A DNA stretch of 64,000 bases from Candidatus Uabimicrobium amorphum (lineage in GTDB: Bacteria > Planctomycetota > Uabimicrobiia > Uabimicrobiales > Uabimicrobiaceae), in assembly GCF_009002475.1 (NCBI RefSeq), contig NZ_AP019860.1, positions 2,418,001 to 2,482,000 on the forward strand. The letters run 5' to 3'. Positions 50,499 through 59,378 of this stretch are shown one piece after another (position 1 is the first letter of the stretch; every line of letters begins with the position of its first letter). The notes beneath the pieces were generated by a model. The model did no database searches. It was not told the origin of the DNA and was given only the letters and a program-made list of their open reading frames with translations. The position numbers were made by a program, and so were the translations under genes.

Positions 50499-52652
50499 TT
50501 AAAGATTACTGGCGTAAAATTTTTGTATTTTGCTTTTGATTTTATAATAAAGTAGTTCGGCGACTGTTTTCTCTTCGCGGTATATGCGAATGTAGCCGGT
50601 TTGTTCATTGCACAAGAGTTTCCTATAGTGCTTTGGTATGGTTACTTCTAGATAAAAATGTGGATATGCCAAACGATATTTCGCTTGCGAATTTTGCCCT
50701 TGTGCTGCCTGCTCGACAACAAGGTCACCTCCAGCTAGTGCAGTAATTCCAGGATGTTTAATTTCGTAATCTGCCCGAGGACTCACAGAGTTAATCTTAC
50801 CTGTGAATCCCATCTGTAAGGACACAATGTATATAGTGACATCCATTCCTTTTTTTATTGCATACTGCTCAATTTCATCTTCGAGTATGGCTGCGCGAAA
50901 CACCGCACTGTCGGTAGCAAAAATTTCCACAAGTTCTTCTCCTGTGGCAATATACTTGCCGTACAGAGAGTCCAAGTGTTCATTGAAAACATATCCATCG
51001 ATAGGCGCCTTAATGGTCAAGGAATCGACGAGCGCCTTGTTTTCAGACATTGTCTGGTGAAAGTACTCTAGTTTTTCTTTGGCAATTTGTACCTGGATGC
51101 GTTTTTCTTCATCGTTTTGGTTACGGCGTATGAAGTTCTCGGTAATCGCAATATCGTATTTTGTTTTTTCCAAAGCGACATGCTTTTCCCGGTTCTCCAA
51201 AATCAGAAGAATTTGCCCTTTTTTGACATAATCTCCCGAATTTATATGTATTTTTTTCACAAATCCTGGACAATAGTTGCGCACTATCTCATAATTCTTG
51301 TAGACCACCACTCCAGGAGATTGTATTTTTTCTTGCCAAGTGAGATTTTGGTACCCGACAACGCAAAAAGCGGCCACGGTTCCCAAAACCGCCAAAGAAC
51401 GCAGTACATTTGGCTTTTCTGTTTTTGAGCCAAAAAACATGAAAATAAGTACTTTTATTGTGGGAATTAGAATCCACATCAATAGTACACAAATAGCAAT
51501 TATCATGCCAACGCCCATCAACATGATACTAGAGGCGAGAAAGATACCGAAATAAATGAGGATACGCCACATGAAGCACAATAGTCCATAAACAAGAAAA
51601 AGTGGCTTTTGACGGATTGTCGTATTTGTGGTAACTTTCACCCCTAAAATATATCGTTTACAAAGATAGTGAATATAATTGCGCGAACGCGTATACAAAT
51701 TAGGCTCTTCGACAAGATCCATCAATACATAATAGCCGTCAAAACGCATCAACGGATTTATATTGAAAAATAGAGTGGTGATACTACCTAAAATGATGAT
51801 GTTATAACATATTTGCTGTACAACCTTAGATTGGGTCTCTCCCCAAACAATAGCGGCAATAGCGGCGATAAAAACTTCGATATACATTCCAGCGATGGAG
51901 ACGTATATTCTTTGCCATTTTGAAGGAAAATTCCACGAACTAGAGGTATCGACATAACCAAGAGGTATTAGCAAAAGTAACATGATACCTGCTTCGCGAA
52001 CATCCCCGCCGTATAGCTTACACACCAAACCATGCCACAGCTCATGAACGATCTTCAACATCACCCAAATGAGGGCAAAGGAGATCACACTGTAAACGGA
52101 GAGTATATCATTGCTTCCGTATACAAATGTTTTCCAATCGCTAAATATGTAGTAGCATCCGCATAAAACAGTGATAATCCACACACAAAAAAACAAATTT
52201 CCCAACAATGGGCGAAAAAATGGAAATAAGCCAGAAATAATCTTATCGGGTTTTCCTATGGGGAATTTGGGAAAAACCAAAAAAGACGCTTTTTCATTCG
52301 CCGACGAAAATATGTCTTTTTGTAGATTGGAGGGAGTCCCCTTTTGTAGCAAACCACTATCGTTTAACCAATTGAGTATCTGTAAAACTTCATGGTTATC
52401 GAAAGACTGCTCTTGCATGTCTTCGACCATGGTAATAATGAGATCGGAGAGTTTCTTTTTGCCGTTGAGTAGTGAAATAAATTTATATTCCAACAGTCCT
52501 ACGCGATAATAACGCGAGTTAATCGGATCTTCAATCGTGTACGAAACTTCACCTTTTTGTTTTTGAAAGGTAATCTTCAGATCTTCGCGCAGTTGCGGAC
52601 AAAGATTCATCCACTCTTGTATGGCAAAATCAACATTGCTTTTTTCTGTCAT
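50499..52652 (-). CDS. PqqD-like/M50 site-2-protease/HlyD fusion membrane protein
   Basis: 717 residues. N-terminal PqqD-like winged helix (about 45-102: YYRVGLLEYKFISLLNGKKK, LNDSGLL). Then a polytopic M50 domain with the zinc motif HELWHG (203-208) and the second motif FFNINPLMRFDGYY (Asp305), both complete. It continues with several more membrane helices to about 430. The C-terminal 270 residues are an HlyD-like adaptor with lipoyl halves (VKKIHINSGDYVKKGQILLI; LTIKAPIDGYVFNEHLDSLY) joined by a coiled coil. The fusion suggests an intramembrane protease or peptide-handling pore coupled directly to a periplasmic adaptor. It starts 1 base after the preceding stop. Confidence 0.9.
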   Translation of the reverse strand: MTEKSNVDFAIQEWMNLCPQLREDLKITFQKQKGEVSYTIEDPINSRYYRVGLLEYKFISLLNGKKKLSDLIITMVEDMQEQSFDNHEVLQILNWLNDSGLLQKGTPSNLQKDIFSSANEKASFLVFPKFPIGKPDKIISGLFPFFRPLLGNLFFCVWIITVLCGCYYIFSDWKTFVYGSNDILSVYSVISFALIWVMLKIVHELWHGLVCKLYGGDVREAGIMLLLLIPLGYVDTSSSWNFPSKWQRIYVSIAGMYIEVFIAAIAAIVWGETQSKVVQQICYNIIILGSITTLFFNINPLMRFDGYYVLMDLVEEPNLYTRSRNYIHYLCKRYILGVKVTTNTTIRQKPLFLVYGLLCFMWRILIYFGIFLASSIMLMGVGMIIAICVLLMWILIPTIKVLIFMFFGSKTEKPNVLRSLAVLGTVAAFCVVGYQNLTWQEKIQSPGVVVYKNYEIVRNYCPGFVKKIHINSGDYVKKGQILLILENREKHVALEKTKYDIAITENFIRRNQNDEEKRIQVQIAKEKLEYFHQTMSENKALVDSLTIKAPIDGYVFNEHLDSLYGKYIATGEELVEIFATDSAVFRAAILEDEIEQYAIKKGMDVTIYIVSLQMGFTGKINSVSPRADYEIKHPGITALAGGDLVVEQAAQGQNSQAKYRLAYPHFYLEVTIPKHYRKLLCNEQTGYIRIYREEKTVAELLYYKIKSKIQKFYASNL

Positions 52653-52653
52653 T

Positions 52654-54552
52654 TTACCACCACAGCTTCGCCTTCATCCACATAATGGGTTTACGCAACC
52701 ATACCCACCACACGCGTTCTTCTCCCACAAATATGCGTGCCTCTCCACTCATTCCCGGGAGAAGTTTTTGTTGCGCATTGGGTACTTTACCTTTGCATAC
52801 CAAGATATTTTTTTGTTCCGAGATCTGTATTTTAGGAGAAATGTACGTTATGTTTGTTTTCCATTTTTCCTCAAAAAAGGAGTGCAGTTGTACTTCCACT
52901 TGCATGCCTTTCTTGATAAAAGGCATGTCCCATTCATCGATCTCTAGTTTGACAAAAAATTCATCCAATGGTGCTATTTCCATGATTGGTTCACCCTTGC
53001 GAACAGTGGCTCCCGTGGCTTTTTCTAAATCGCCCTCTGTCACAACTCCACTTTGCGGTGCACGTATACGAATACGTTCCAAGTGATACTGCAACAATTG
53101 TAAATCTTTTTCTATTTTCTGGGACTTTAGCATCTCCGCTTGGTACTCCGCAATCTTCTTCTCGGCAAGCAACTGTAACATCTTTTTTTGTGTACTTTGT
53201 AGTTCTTCTTTCACGGCGAAGTACTCTAAACGAATATCACGTCCATCAAGAACCACAAGTTCGTCGTCTTTTTGTACAATGTCTCCCACTTGATAGTTCA
53301 CTTTTTCAATAACGCTATCAAAGGGAATCGAAACCGTACGTGTCGCCACCGGCTCCAAGGAACACGATGCAGATAAATAGTGGTCGTATGGCATCATCAG
53401 CACAAAATACAAGAGCGCGGTAAAAATCCCCACAAAGGCAAACTTCCTTCCCCAATGGGAATGTTCGCGATTTTTTACAAACAACGTTTTTTTTCGTAAA
53501 AGCATCAATATCGGTGTAATATATTCCGATACCGCCTCGATAAAAAAGACATCTTCTTTTTTGACTTTTGTCTCATTCCACAGAAAACTCCACACCGCAA
53601 AAGACCCGTTAGAGTCACCGATAATAGATGTCACGACCTCCTGCGATTTCGTTTCTTGTTGCAAGCTACGATGAGCAAGGTCGAGTTGTATTTCACGTTT
53701 ATCGGTATTTATTTGTGGGTGAGTAATCGTTTTTTGTTGCTCTAAAGCTTCCGCCATTGCCTTTTCAATAAGCCCTACAAGACGTGCACGTCGGTCAAAC
53801 TTGCTCATATTCGACAATGCCAGTAGTCGTGCGCGCTTTTTTTTCGCTAATCCAATCGCAATACGTTCGCAACCAAGTTCTTTCTTCATTAAAAGTAATA
53901 ACTGGTCTATTCCCTTGTCAAACGATTTATACATGGAAATTTCGCGAACTAAATCAACAAAACTTGCGGAACGCATTACTTGCTTCTTCAGGCGTGCATT
54001 ATCAAAACTGTCTTCAATCAGTGGTATGTGACTCGCAATGAACTGCAAAATGAGAATATACGGGCTTAACTGCTCTATATCTACAACTTCTAGCACACAA
54101 GCCAAACCAGACTTTGCATGCTGCTGGTATAAAATAGGTACGGCGAGAATCACCCAGTCATCCACACGATGAATGTCGACTTGTTTTAGTCCCAAAGCTT
54201 TCTTAGCACTCTCTTCAATCTTTTGTTCAATCGTTTGCGACTTTTTACTATCCGATGAAAGTATTATTTTGTGAGTAAGTTGCAAATTCACTTTTTCATC
54301 TAAAGTAAAATGGGCAACCCCTCGGGCATTGGTGAGTTTTATGATAAACAAAAACAGCGCATTGAAAAACTCTTGTGGTTCGTCAAAACGCATCATTACT
54401 TTGTGAAAGTTGCGTTGAAGACGCAATGCATCTAACTCTGAAATACGCGTAGAAGCAGAATTTCCTTCCACACCACTTTCAAAGTCTTTATAAATTGCAT
54501 GCGTACCTGAATCAACGAGCTTTACTCTCTTGCGGCGTTGTGTTCTTTTCAT
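52654..54552 (-). CDS. GAF-HlyD fusion membrane protein
   Basis: 632 residues. Two GAF-like domains lie in the cytoplasmic half (about 50-190 and 205-360: FIIKLTNARGVAHFTLDEKV; LLLMKKELGCERIAIGLAKK). One membrane segment follows (about 372-392: FAFVGIFTALLYFVLMMPYD). Then comes a periplasmic HlyD-like adaptor with lipoyl halves (IEKVNYQVGDIVQKDDELVV; IRIRAPQSGVVTEGDLEKAT) and a Trp-rich C-terminus. The GAF pair could sense a cytoplasmic ligand and gate export. It overlaps the DUF3467 gene by 4 bases. Confidence 0.85.
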   Translation of the reverse strand: MKRTQRRKRVKLVDSGTHAIYKDFESGVEGNSASTRISELDALRLQRNFHKVMMRFDEPQEFFNALFLFIIKLTNARGVAHFTLDEKVNLQLTHKIILSSDSKKSQTIEQKIEESAKKALGLKQVDIHRVDDWVILAVPILYQQHAKSGLACVLEVVDIEQLSPYILILQFIASHIPLIEDSFDNARLKKQVMRSASFVDLVREISMYKSFDKGIDQLLLLMKKELGCERIAIGLAKKKRARLLALSNMSKFDRRARLVGLIEKAMAEALEQQKTITHPQINTDKREIQLDLAHRSLQQETKSQEVVTSIIGDSNGSFAVWSFLWNETKVKKEDVFFIEAVSEYITPILMLLRKKTLFVKNREHSHWGRKFAFVGIFTALLYFVLMMPYDHYLSASCSLEPVATRTVSIPFDSVIEKVNYQVGDIVQKDDELVVLDGRDIRLEYFAVKEELQSTQKKMLQLLAEKKIAEYQAEMLKSQKIEKDLQLLQYHLERIRIRAPQSGVVTEGDLEKATGATVRKGEPIMEIAPLDEFFVKLEIDEWDMPFIKKGMQVEVQLHSFFEEKWKTNITYISPKIQISEQKNILVCKGKVPNAQQKLLPGMSGEARIFVGEERVWWVWLRKPIMWMKAKLWW

Positions 54553-54932
54553 AGTTTAATTTTGGGTAGTCTAGCTGTGGTTTCTTCATTTTCTTTTTCT
54601 TCGACGGGGAGTTCACGCTGCACGTTACTGATATCAATTTCCCCATACTGTTTTTCGTATTTTTGTAAAACTTTTCCCAAAACTTCATGAAAACGTTTGG
54701 CGTTTTTGTAATTTGTGGCAAGCCGAGTGTGTACAGGAAGTACTATTTCCCCAGGTGCCCCCCCGGGAAACAAAGATGCTGCAAAGTTGAAGAAAACCTC
54801 TTCAGAAGTAGACTGAATACTAAATTCGCCCACATAATCTACCGAAGCCGAAGACAAATTTAAACGTATCTGCGATTGCTTTGGCTTTGGCTTTGCTGTA
54901 ACTCTTTTCTTAACCATTTTTTTTCCCATCAT
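54549..54932 (-). CDS. DUF3467-like small protein
   Basis: 127 residues. A basic N-terminus (KKMVKKRVTAKPKPKQ) and acidic C-terminus flank a core resembling DUF3467: VDYVGEFSIQSTSEEVFFNF, the VHTRLATNYKNAKRFHEVLG segment (family v.sRi..sp..aKrl...L) and YEKQYGEI. The family is small, cytoplasmic and uncharacterised. Coupled by a 4-base overlap to the GAF-HlyD gene, so it probably has a role in the same system, for example as an adaptor or chaperone (inference). Confidence 0.75.
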   Translation of the reverse strand: MMGKKMVKKRVTAKPKPKQSQIRLNLSSASVDYVGEFSIQSTSEEVFFNFAASLFPGGAPGEIVLPVHTRLATNYKNAKRFHEVLGKVLQKYEKQYGEIDISNVQRELPVEEKENEETTARLPKIKL

Positions 54933-54975
54933 TACAAATAGTTTTTTATGACACCCTAGTTTTAGTGACTTAAAT

Positions 54976-56004
54976 TTACATAGGTTTCACAACGTAATTC
55001 CAATTTCCCAAAACAGAATCACGCTGTATATTTTTTTTGGTTTCGACATAGCTTACTTGATGTCTGTCGCGTATTACAGTGGTGGTAGATTGTGATTTTT
55101 GTCTCGCCGAAAAGTACACAGTTGTCATTTTCTGTTTTTTTTGACCATTGTCTTTTTCGGGATATAAAAAGTGCATCTTGTCCATCAATAACTGCCATTT
55201 TTTGATCCCAGAGCCAATTAAATGTATGTAGAGTTTCGTGTTGTATTGATTTGCAAAATTCTGTAGTGCTTGTAGCCAATATTTTTTATTATTGACGTAG
55301 TGCGCATGAGTAATAATTTCTAGCGAAGGCTTTTCATTGAAGGTTTTTCGTTCTGCCCATGTATATAGGCTATCCACCACAAAGTATGTTTTCTCTGTGA
55401 TGAGGTTTTTTTCCAGTAAATTTTTGCTATTGCTTTCGAGTTTTTTTTTGTTTTTTGTTTTGTATTTTTTTTGGTCAATTTCAATATAAACCATCGCTAG
55501 AGCCTGCTTTTGCACTTCGATCATTCGCTTGTTTATATATTTACACTGCTCTGGAAAATTTTGCTCTTTTCTTTGCACAAAATATCCCATATTTTTCAAC
55601 ATGCGATTTACCGTACGCGAGCTAATACGGTGTCCCTTATACGTTAGAATATTGGTTATTTGTTGCACACTTTTGTCTGTCCAGTACAACGCGTCATCCT
55701 CATTATTTTTGATGACATTCTGTAAATCCGCCATAATGGTAAGATCTGTAATACTGATTTTTTTGCGCCCACCGCCCGTTTGACGAATTTTTGAGGCATT
55801 TTCATTAGGTGTTTTGTCTAACTCTTCAATACCACGTCGTATTGTGGTGCGAGACACACGTGTTGCATTAGAAACGATCGTAATACCACCATAGCCATAG
55901 GCCCGCGCTTCTGCAGCACACCATAACCTCGTCGATTTTTCGTCTAAAAAAGGCGAAATTGCGTCGAACTTTTCTTTGATTTTATTTTGTATGTCTTGTG
56001 TCAT
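54976..56004 (-). CDS. Degenerate ISAzo13-type transposase-derived protein
   Basis: 342 residues. The N-terminal half is clearly ISAzo13/'Rhodopirellula transposase': AYGYGGITIVSNATRVSRTT, IRRGIEELD, IRQTGGGRKK, LYWTDKSVQQITNILTYKGH, SSRTVNRMLKNMGY. The C-terminus retains LGNWNYVVKP (family WNYti.P). In the catalytic half the first Asp may survive (YIEIDQKKYK). The usual D-G-G-S-N block reads THAHYVNN, and the block with the catalytic Glu (SKWNKIEHRLF) reads IKKWQLLMDKMHF. The DDE triad is therefore broken while the frame is intact, suggesting a domesticated DNA-binding protein. No terminal inverted repeats are visible. It lies 6 bases after the YkgJ-like gene and 43 before DUF3467 on the same strand. 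Confidence 0.75.
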   Translation of the reverse strand: MTQDIQNKIKEKFDAISPFLDEKSTRLWCAAEARAYGYGGITIVSNATRVSRTTIRRGIEELDKTPNENASKIRQTGGGRKKISITDLTIMADLQNVIKNNEDDALYWTDKSVQQITNILTYKGHRISSRTVNRMLKNMGYFVQRKEQNFPEQCKYINKRMIEVQKQALAMVYIEIDQKKYKTKNKKKLESNSKNLLEKNLITEKTYFVVDSLYTWAERKTFNEKPSLEIITHAHYVNNKKYWLQALQNFANQYNTKLYIHLIGSGIKKWQLLMDKMHFLYPEKDNGQKKQKMTTVYFSARQKSQSTTTVIRDRHQVSYVETKKNIQRDSVLGNWNYVVKPM

Positions 56005-56010
56005 GACATT

Positions 56011-56442
56011 TTACATCATTTCTTGAAAGATATTCATACAATCTTGATAGTTCCACTCCACATCGTATTTAAGATGTAGTTCCTTTATTTTCCCAAGGTA
56101 CTTCTCGTAGATTTGTTCAGCAGCGATCGTTTGCTCTTTATTGTGCAAACGAAAATACGTGCGACACCCCAACATTCTTCTGTCATGTACGCTACACAAA
56201 TTATTCCGTAGGAAAGGACAGTGTTTCTCCACCTTAGATGTCACGTGATATTTATCAAAAAGATAGATCATTTCCAAAGTGGTGACATACAACGAATGCT
56301 TTGCTAAATCAAAGTGGCAACAGAAGCCACAAGAGGTGCAAGGAGCAGGAAGTTGCGACAAATCCTCATGGAGGTTTTTATACAAGTTTGCCATATCTTC
56401 AATGATTTGTTGTTTTACTGTCGCGGAAAGCTCTGGCATCAT
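56011..56442 (-). CDS. YkgJ-family Cys-cluster protein
   Basis: ATG 56442 overlaps the previous stop by 4 bases (ATGATG) and has GGGAG upstream; it gives 144 residues (MMPELSATVKQQ...). The metal-binding cluster PCTSCGFCC is followed by HCPFLRNNLCSVHDRRMLGC and RTYF, the pattern of YkgJ-type zinc- or iron-binding proteins. Eight to nine Cys are arranged for one or two metal sites. Cytoplasmic. Role unknown; coupling to the ATP-grasp gene suggests they act together. Confidence 0.85.
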   Translation of the reverse strand: MMPELSATVKQQIIEDMANLYKNLHEDLSQLPAPCTSCGFCCHFDLAKHSLYVTTLEMIYLFDKYHVTSKVEKHCPFLRNNLCSVHDRRMLGCRTYFRLHNKEQTIAAEQIYEKYLGKIKELHLKYDVEWNYQDCMNIFQEMM

Positions 56443-57251
56443 TTCTCTACTCCCGAGTTGATAGATGCAACGTATTCGGTGATGGCTTTCACGATGACGA
56501 AGATGTTTGCCCCGTAAAAACCAATAGAATTCAAACAATTGCATTCGATAACGTAGTATTCATCTCCACACAGAGCGATATCCATTGCGAAAAGTTTGTG
56601 CGGCATAAATTCTTTGCAGCGTTTTTCCACAAAATCAACCACTTGTTGCGGGGCCTCACTGTCAGAAACATGAACCTGAAAGTTACGACGATACAGTGTA
56701 CTTGTGATCACCTTCCCGTTTACGACGAAGTTTCGCCATTCTTTTTTGATATTGTACGGCGGTGCCACAAGTATTTTGCTGTGAACATTCAAAGAAACAT
56801 TTTGCGTGATCAATCTTTGGTACCAGTCCTTAAAATCAGCAAAACGAATCACTTCACCAGCAAAGCTTTTATCATCGGCATTTGGACGAATAAACCACTT
56901 ACTATCCAATGGATAACTAGACTCAGAAAAATTTTGTAGCGTAGTTATTTTCCCTTCGCTATTTAGCATGTATTCCTGCCAGTTATTCATCGCTGTTTCT
57001 AAACTAAACCTTTCTTCATCAAAAAATATGCCTAAAGGTTTACTTTTTTTATGAAGTTCGGAAATAAATGCCGTGGCACCGTAGTAAATGTTTGTCACTT
57101 CGTCTTGTGGAAATTCAGGTAACTCGTTGGAGAATGGAATTACACATACCTCTTTATAACCAACGCCAAGTTTTTGACACGCATTTTTTATGGCAGACAA
57201 ATCACTGGGCGAAATTAAGTTATTCTGAATTATCCAACGTACTCTATTCAT
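56439..57251 (-). CDS. ATP-grasp domain protein (DUF4343-like)
   Basis: ATG 57251 (GGAAC upstream) gives 270 residues (MNRVRWIIQNNLISPSDL...). The C-terminal half has ATP-grasp features: WFIRPNADDKSFAGEVIRF, IKKEWRNFVVNGKVITSTLY, then FAMDIALCGDEYYVIECNC with the metal-binding Asp/Glu-x-Asn, and NSIGFYGANIF. This matches the DUF4343 group of ATP-grasp ligases, which join a carboxylate to an amine through an acyl-phosphate. Substrate unknown. First gene of the nine-gene minus-strand run. Confidence 0.85.
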   Translation of the reverse strand: MNRVRWIIQNNLISPSDLSAIKNACQKLGVGYKEVCVIPFSNELPEFPQDEVTNIYYGATAFISELHKKSKPLGIFFDEERFSLETAMNNWQEYMLNSEGKITTLQNFSESSYPLDSKWFIRPNADDKSFAGEVIRFADFKDWYQRLITQNVSLNVHSKILVAPPYNIKKEWRNFVVNGKVITSTLYRRNFQVHVSDSEAPQQVVDFVEKRCKEFMPHKLFAMDIALCGDEYYVIECNCLNSIGFYGANIFVIVKAITEYVASINSGVEK

Positions 57252-57391
57252 GTTTCTGTTCCGTTTGTAAAACAATTTTGTTACAATACGTTTTTGTATG
57301 ATTAGGGTGTAACACCCTACATAACGCAAAACTTACTCATACTATATTGTTTACATACAAAAATCAAGAAACCAATCATTTTCGTTGTATA

Positions 57392-57859
57392 ATAGGATGT
57401 GTCATCAATTAACGAATTACACAAATACTAGATAAAACATACGCCTGGTGTCATCCCGCACTTGATGCGGGATCCATGAATAAAATTAGAAAAGCTTACA
57501 AAAATAAGGAATTCTTATTTCTAAAGATATTTCTTTTTATTTTTGATATTTCTATTTATTAACATAGATCCCTGCTTTCGCACATGGCTGTCAAGTTAAG
57601 ACATAAAGTACTACAAATAAAAGAATTACATTTTTTTCTCTGAAACTAAAAAACTACCTTGCCGGTGTCATCCCTGACTTGATCAGGGATCCAGGCGCAT
57701 ACAATTTAATTTTGTTTTGTGGATTCCTGGTCAAGCCAGGAATGACACGGCTTTGTAAGTCTTTATTGAGAAAGCTTTTACATCTTAGCTTGACAGGTAT
57801 GTGCTTTCGCAGGGATGACACGAGAACTGAACAAATTTTCTAATTGATGACACGCCCTA
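57392..57859. repeat. Long composite MITE-like element
   Basis: Starts TAGGATGTGTCATCAATTA and ends TAATTGATGACACGCCCTA, the same terminal inverted repeats as 10581-10703 but 468 bp long. Inside are half of a GTGTCATCCCGCACTTGATG hairpin (about 57450), a complete ~86-bp repeat (57664-57748), and a broken unit split between about 57570 (ATCCCTGCTTTCGCA) and 57805 (GCTTTCGCAGGGATGACACG). It looks like successive nested insertions. Confidence 0.7.
57664..57748. repeat. ~86-bp dispersed repeat inside the MITE-like element
   Basis: GGTGTCATCCCTGACTTGAT, then AGGGATCCAGGCG and GGATTCCTG with GCCAGGAATGACAC. It matches the copy at 32163-32248 with compensating changes in both stems (CCCTG/CAGGG for CCCTT/AAGGG), so the structure appears conserved. 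Confidence 0.75.
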
Positions 57860-57905
57860 ATAATTGTAAAACAATTAGATCTATTTTTAGACAAGAGATC
57901 AAACT

Positions 57906-59378
57906 ATGAGCACAAATTTTTTTGATGTTATTATTGTAGGTGCAGGACTTTCGGGCATTGGCATGGCATGCCATTTACAACAAAATTGCCCAGGAAAAAC
58001 GTATGCGATACTAGAAGGCCGCGGTGACATGGGCGGAACATGGGATCTTTTTCGCTACCCTGGTATTCGTTCCGATAGTGATATGCATACCTTAGGTTAC
58101 AATTTCAAGCCATGGCGCGCTGCGAAGGCAATTGCCGATGGCCCAGATATTCTAAGTTATATAAAAGAAACGGCAAAAGAACACAATGTGGAAGCACACA
58201 TTCACTTCAACCATATGGTGAAAACGGCAAACTGGAGCGATGAAAGTTGTACCTGGGAACTGGAAATAGACCACCAAGGCGAAAAAGTAAAAATGAGTTG
58301 TAACTTTCTATCGATGTGTTCTGGCTACTATAGCTATAAACAAGGCCATTCCCCAAAATTTCCTCACAGTGAAGACTTTACAGGGCAAATCATACACCCG
58401 CAACAATGGCCAGAAGACTTAGATTACGCCAACAAAAAAGTAGTGGTCATTGGCTCGGGAGCCACTGCCATCACAATTGTTCCCTCGATGGCAGAAACCG
58501 CAGAACATGTTACGATGCTACAACGTTCCCCCACCTACATTGTCTCGCGACCATCCAAAGACATCATCGCCAATTTTTTGCGCAAAATACTTCCTGAAAA
58601 ACTCGCGTATGCCATTACGCGCTGGAAAAACGTTTTTATCCAACGTTTTTACTTCAAAAGAGCGCGAAATCGTCCACAAAAAACCAAAGATTTTTTATTG
58701 AAAATGACGAAAAAAGCACTTGGTAACGACTACGATGTAGACAAGCACTTTTCTCCGCATTACAAACCTTGGGATCAGCGCGTATGTCTTGTGCCCGATG
58801 GCGATCTATTCAAAACAATCAAATCGGGAAAAGTCTCGGTAGAAACAGACACCATTACGCGTTTTACTCCTAATGGAATCTTACTCGACTCAGGAAAAGA
58901 ACTACCAGCAGATATTATTGTCACCGCAACTGGGCTTAGCTTGATTGCATGTGGTGGTATCGAACTTTTTATGAATGGTGAAAAACTAAATTTTTCCGAC
59001 ACTTACACATATCGCGGACTCATGTATTCAGACGTCCCGAACTTTACACTTACATTCGGCTATGTAAATGCCTCATGGACATTACGCGCAGATATCATTG
59101 CTGGTTATATATGCCGCATCATCAATCACATGGACCACAAAAAAGCAACGCGTTGTACACCACGTTTACGTAAAGAAGACGAAAATATGGCCTCGCGACC
59201 ATTTATCGAAGGCTTTACTTCAGGTTACTTACTAAGGGTTATGGATGATCTTCCCAAACAAGGTAGTCATGAACCATGGACCAACCCTCAAGACTACAAG
59301 TACGAAAAAGCTATTTTTTCCAAGAGCGATGTAGAGGACGGCGTTTTAACTTTTGATACACCACAGGAGGCCTCATGA
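57906..59378 (+). CDS. Flavin monooxygenase, Baeyer-Villiger type (EthA-like)
   Basis: 490 residues. FAD-binding GAGLSGIGMACHL and GGTWDLFRYPGIRSDSDMHT, the Baeyer-Villiger fingerprint FTGQIIHPQQWP (FxGxxxHxxxWP), and the NADPH Rossmann GSGATAITIVPSM are all present. The length and the RYPGIRSDSDM segment are close to EthA-type enzymes, which oxidise ketones to esters or act on sulfur and nitrogen atoms. Cytoplasmic. First of four overlapping genes. Native substrate unknown. Confidence 0.92.
   Translation: MSTNFFDVIIVGAGLSGIGMACHLQQNCPGKTYAILEGRGDMGGTWDLFRYPGIRSDSDMHTLGYNFKPWRAAKAIADGPDILSYIKETAKEHNVEAHIHFNHMVKTANWSDESCTWELEIDHQGEKVKMSCNFLSMCSGYYSYKQGHSPKFPHSEDFTGQIIHPQQWPEDLDYANKKVVVIGSGATAITIVPSMAETAEHVTMLQRSPTYIVSRPSKDIIANFLRKILPEKLAYAITRWKNVFIQRFYFKRARNRPQKTKDFLLKMTKKALGNDYDVDKHFSPHYKPWDQRVCLVPDGDLFKTIKSGKVSVETDTITRFTPNGILLDSGKELPADIIVTATGLSLIACGGIELFMNGEKLNFSDTYTYRGLMYSDVPNFTLTFGYVNASWTLRADIIAGYICRIINHMDHKKATRCTPRLRKEDENMASRPFIEGFTSGYLLRVMDDLPKQGSHEPWTNPQDYKYEKAIFSKSDVEDGVLTFDTPQEAS

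Larger units (their letters stand above)
57252..57905. other. Gene-free region packed with repeats
   Basis: 654 bases between divergent operons. 57252-57391 probably holds the promoter of the ATP-grasp/export run. 57392-57859 is a long MITE-like element containing other repeats. 57860-57905 leads into the monooxygenase gene. I see no credible ORF. Confidence 0.6.

Noticed and set aside
52621..53086. Overlapping plus-strand frames opposite the GAF-HlyD gene
   Set aside because: Shadows of the lipoyl/coiled-coil coding region; start and composition unconvincing.
57392..57859. Possible CRISPR-like repeat cluster
   Set aside because: The repeats are inverted, hairpin-forming and irregularly spaced, with no constant-length spacers and no cas genes.
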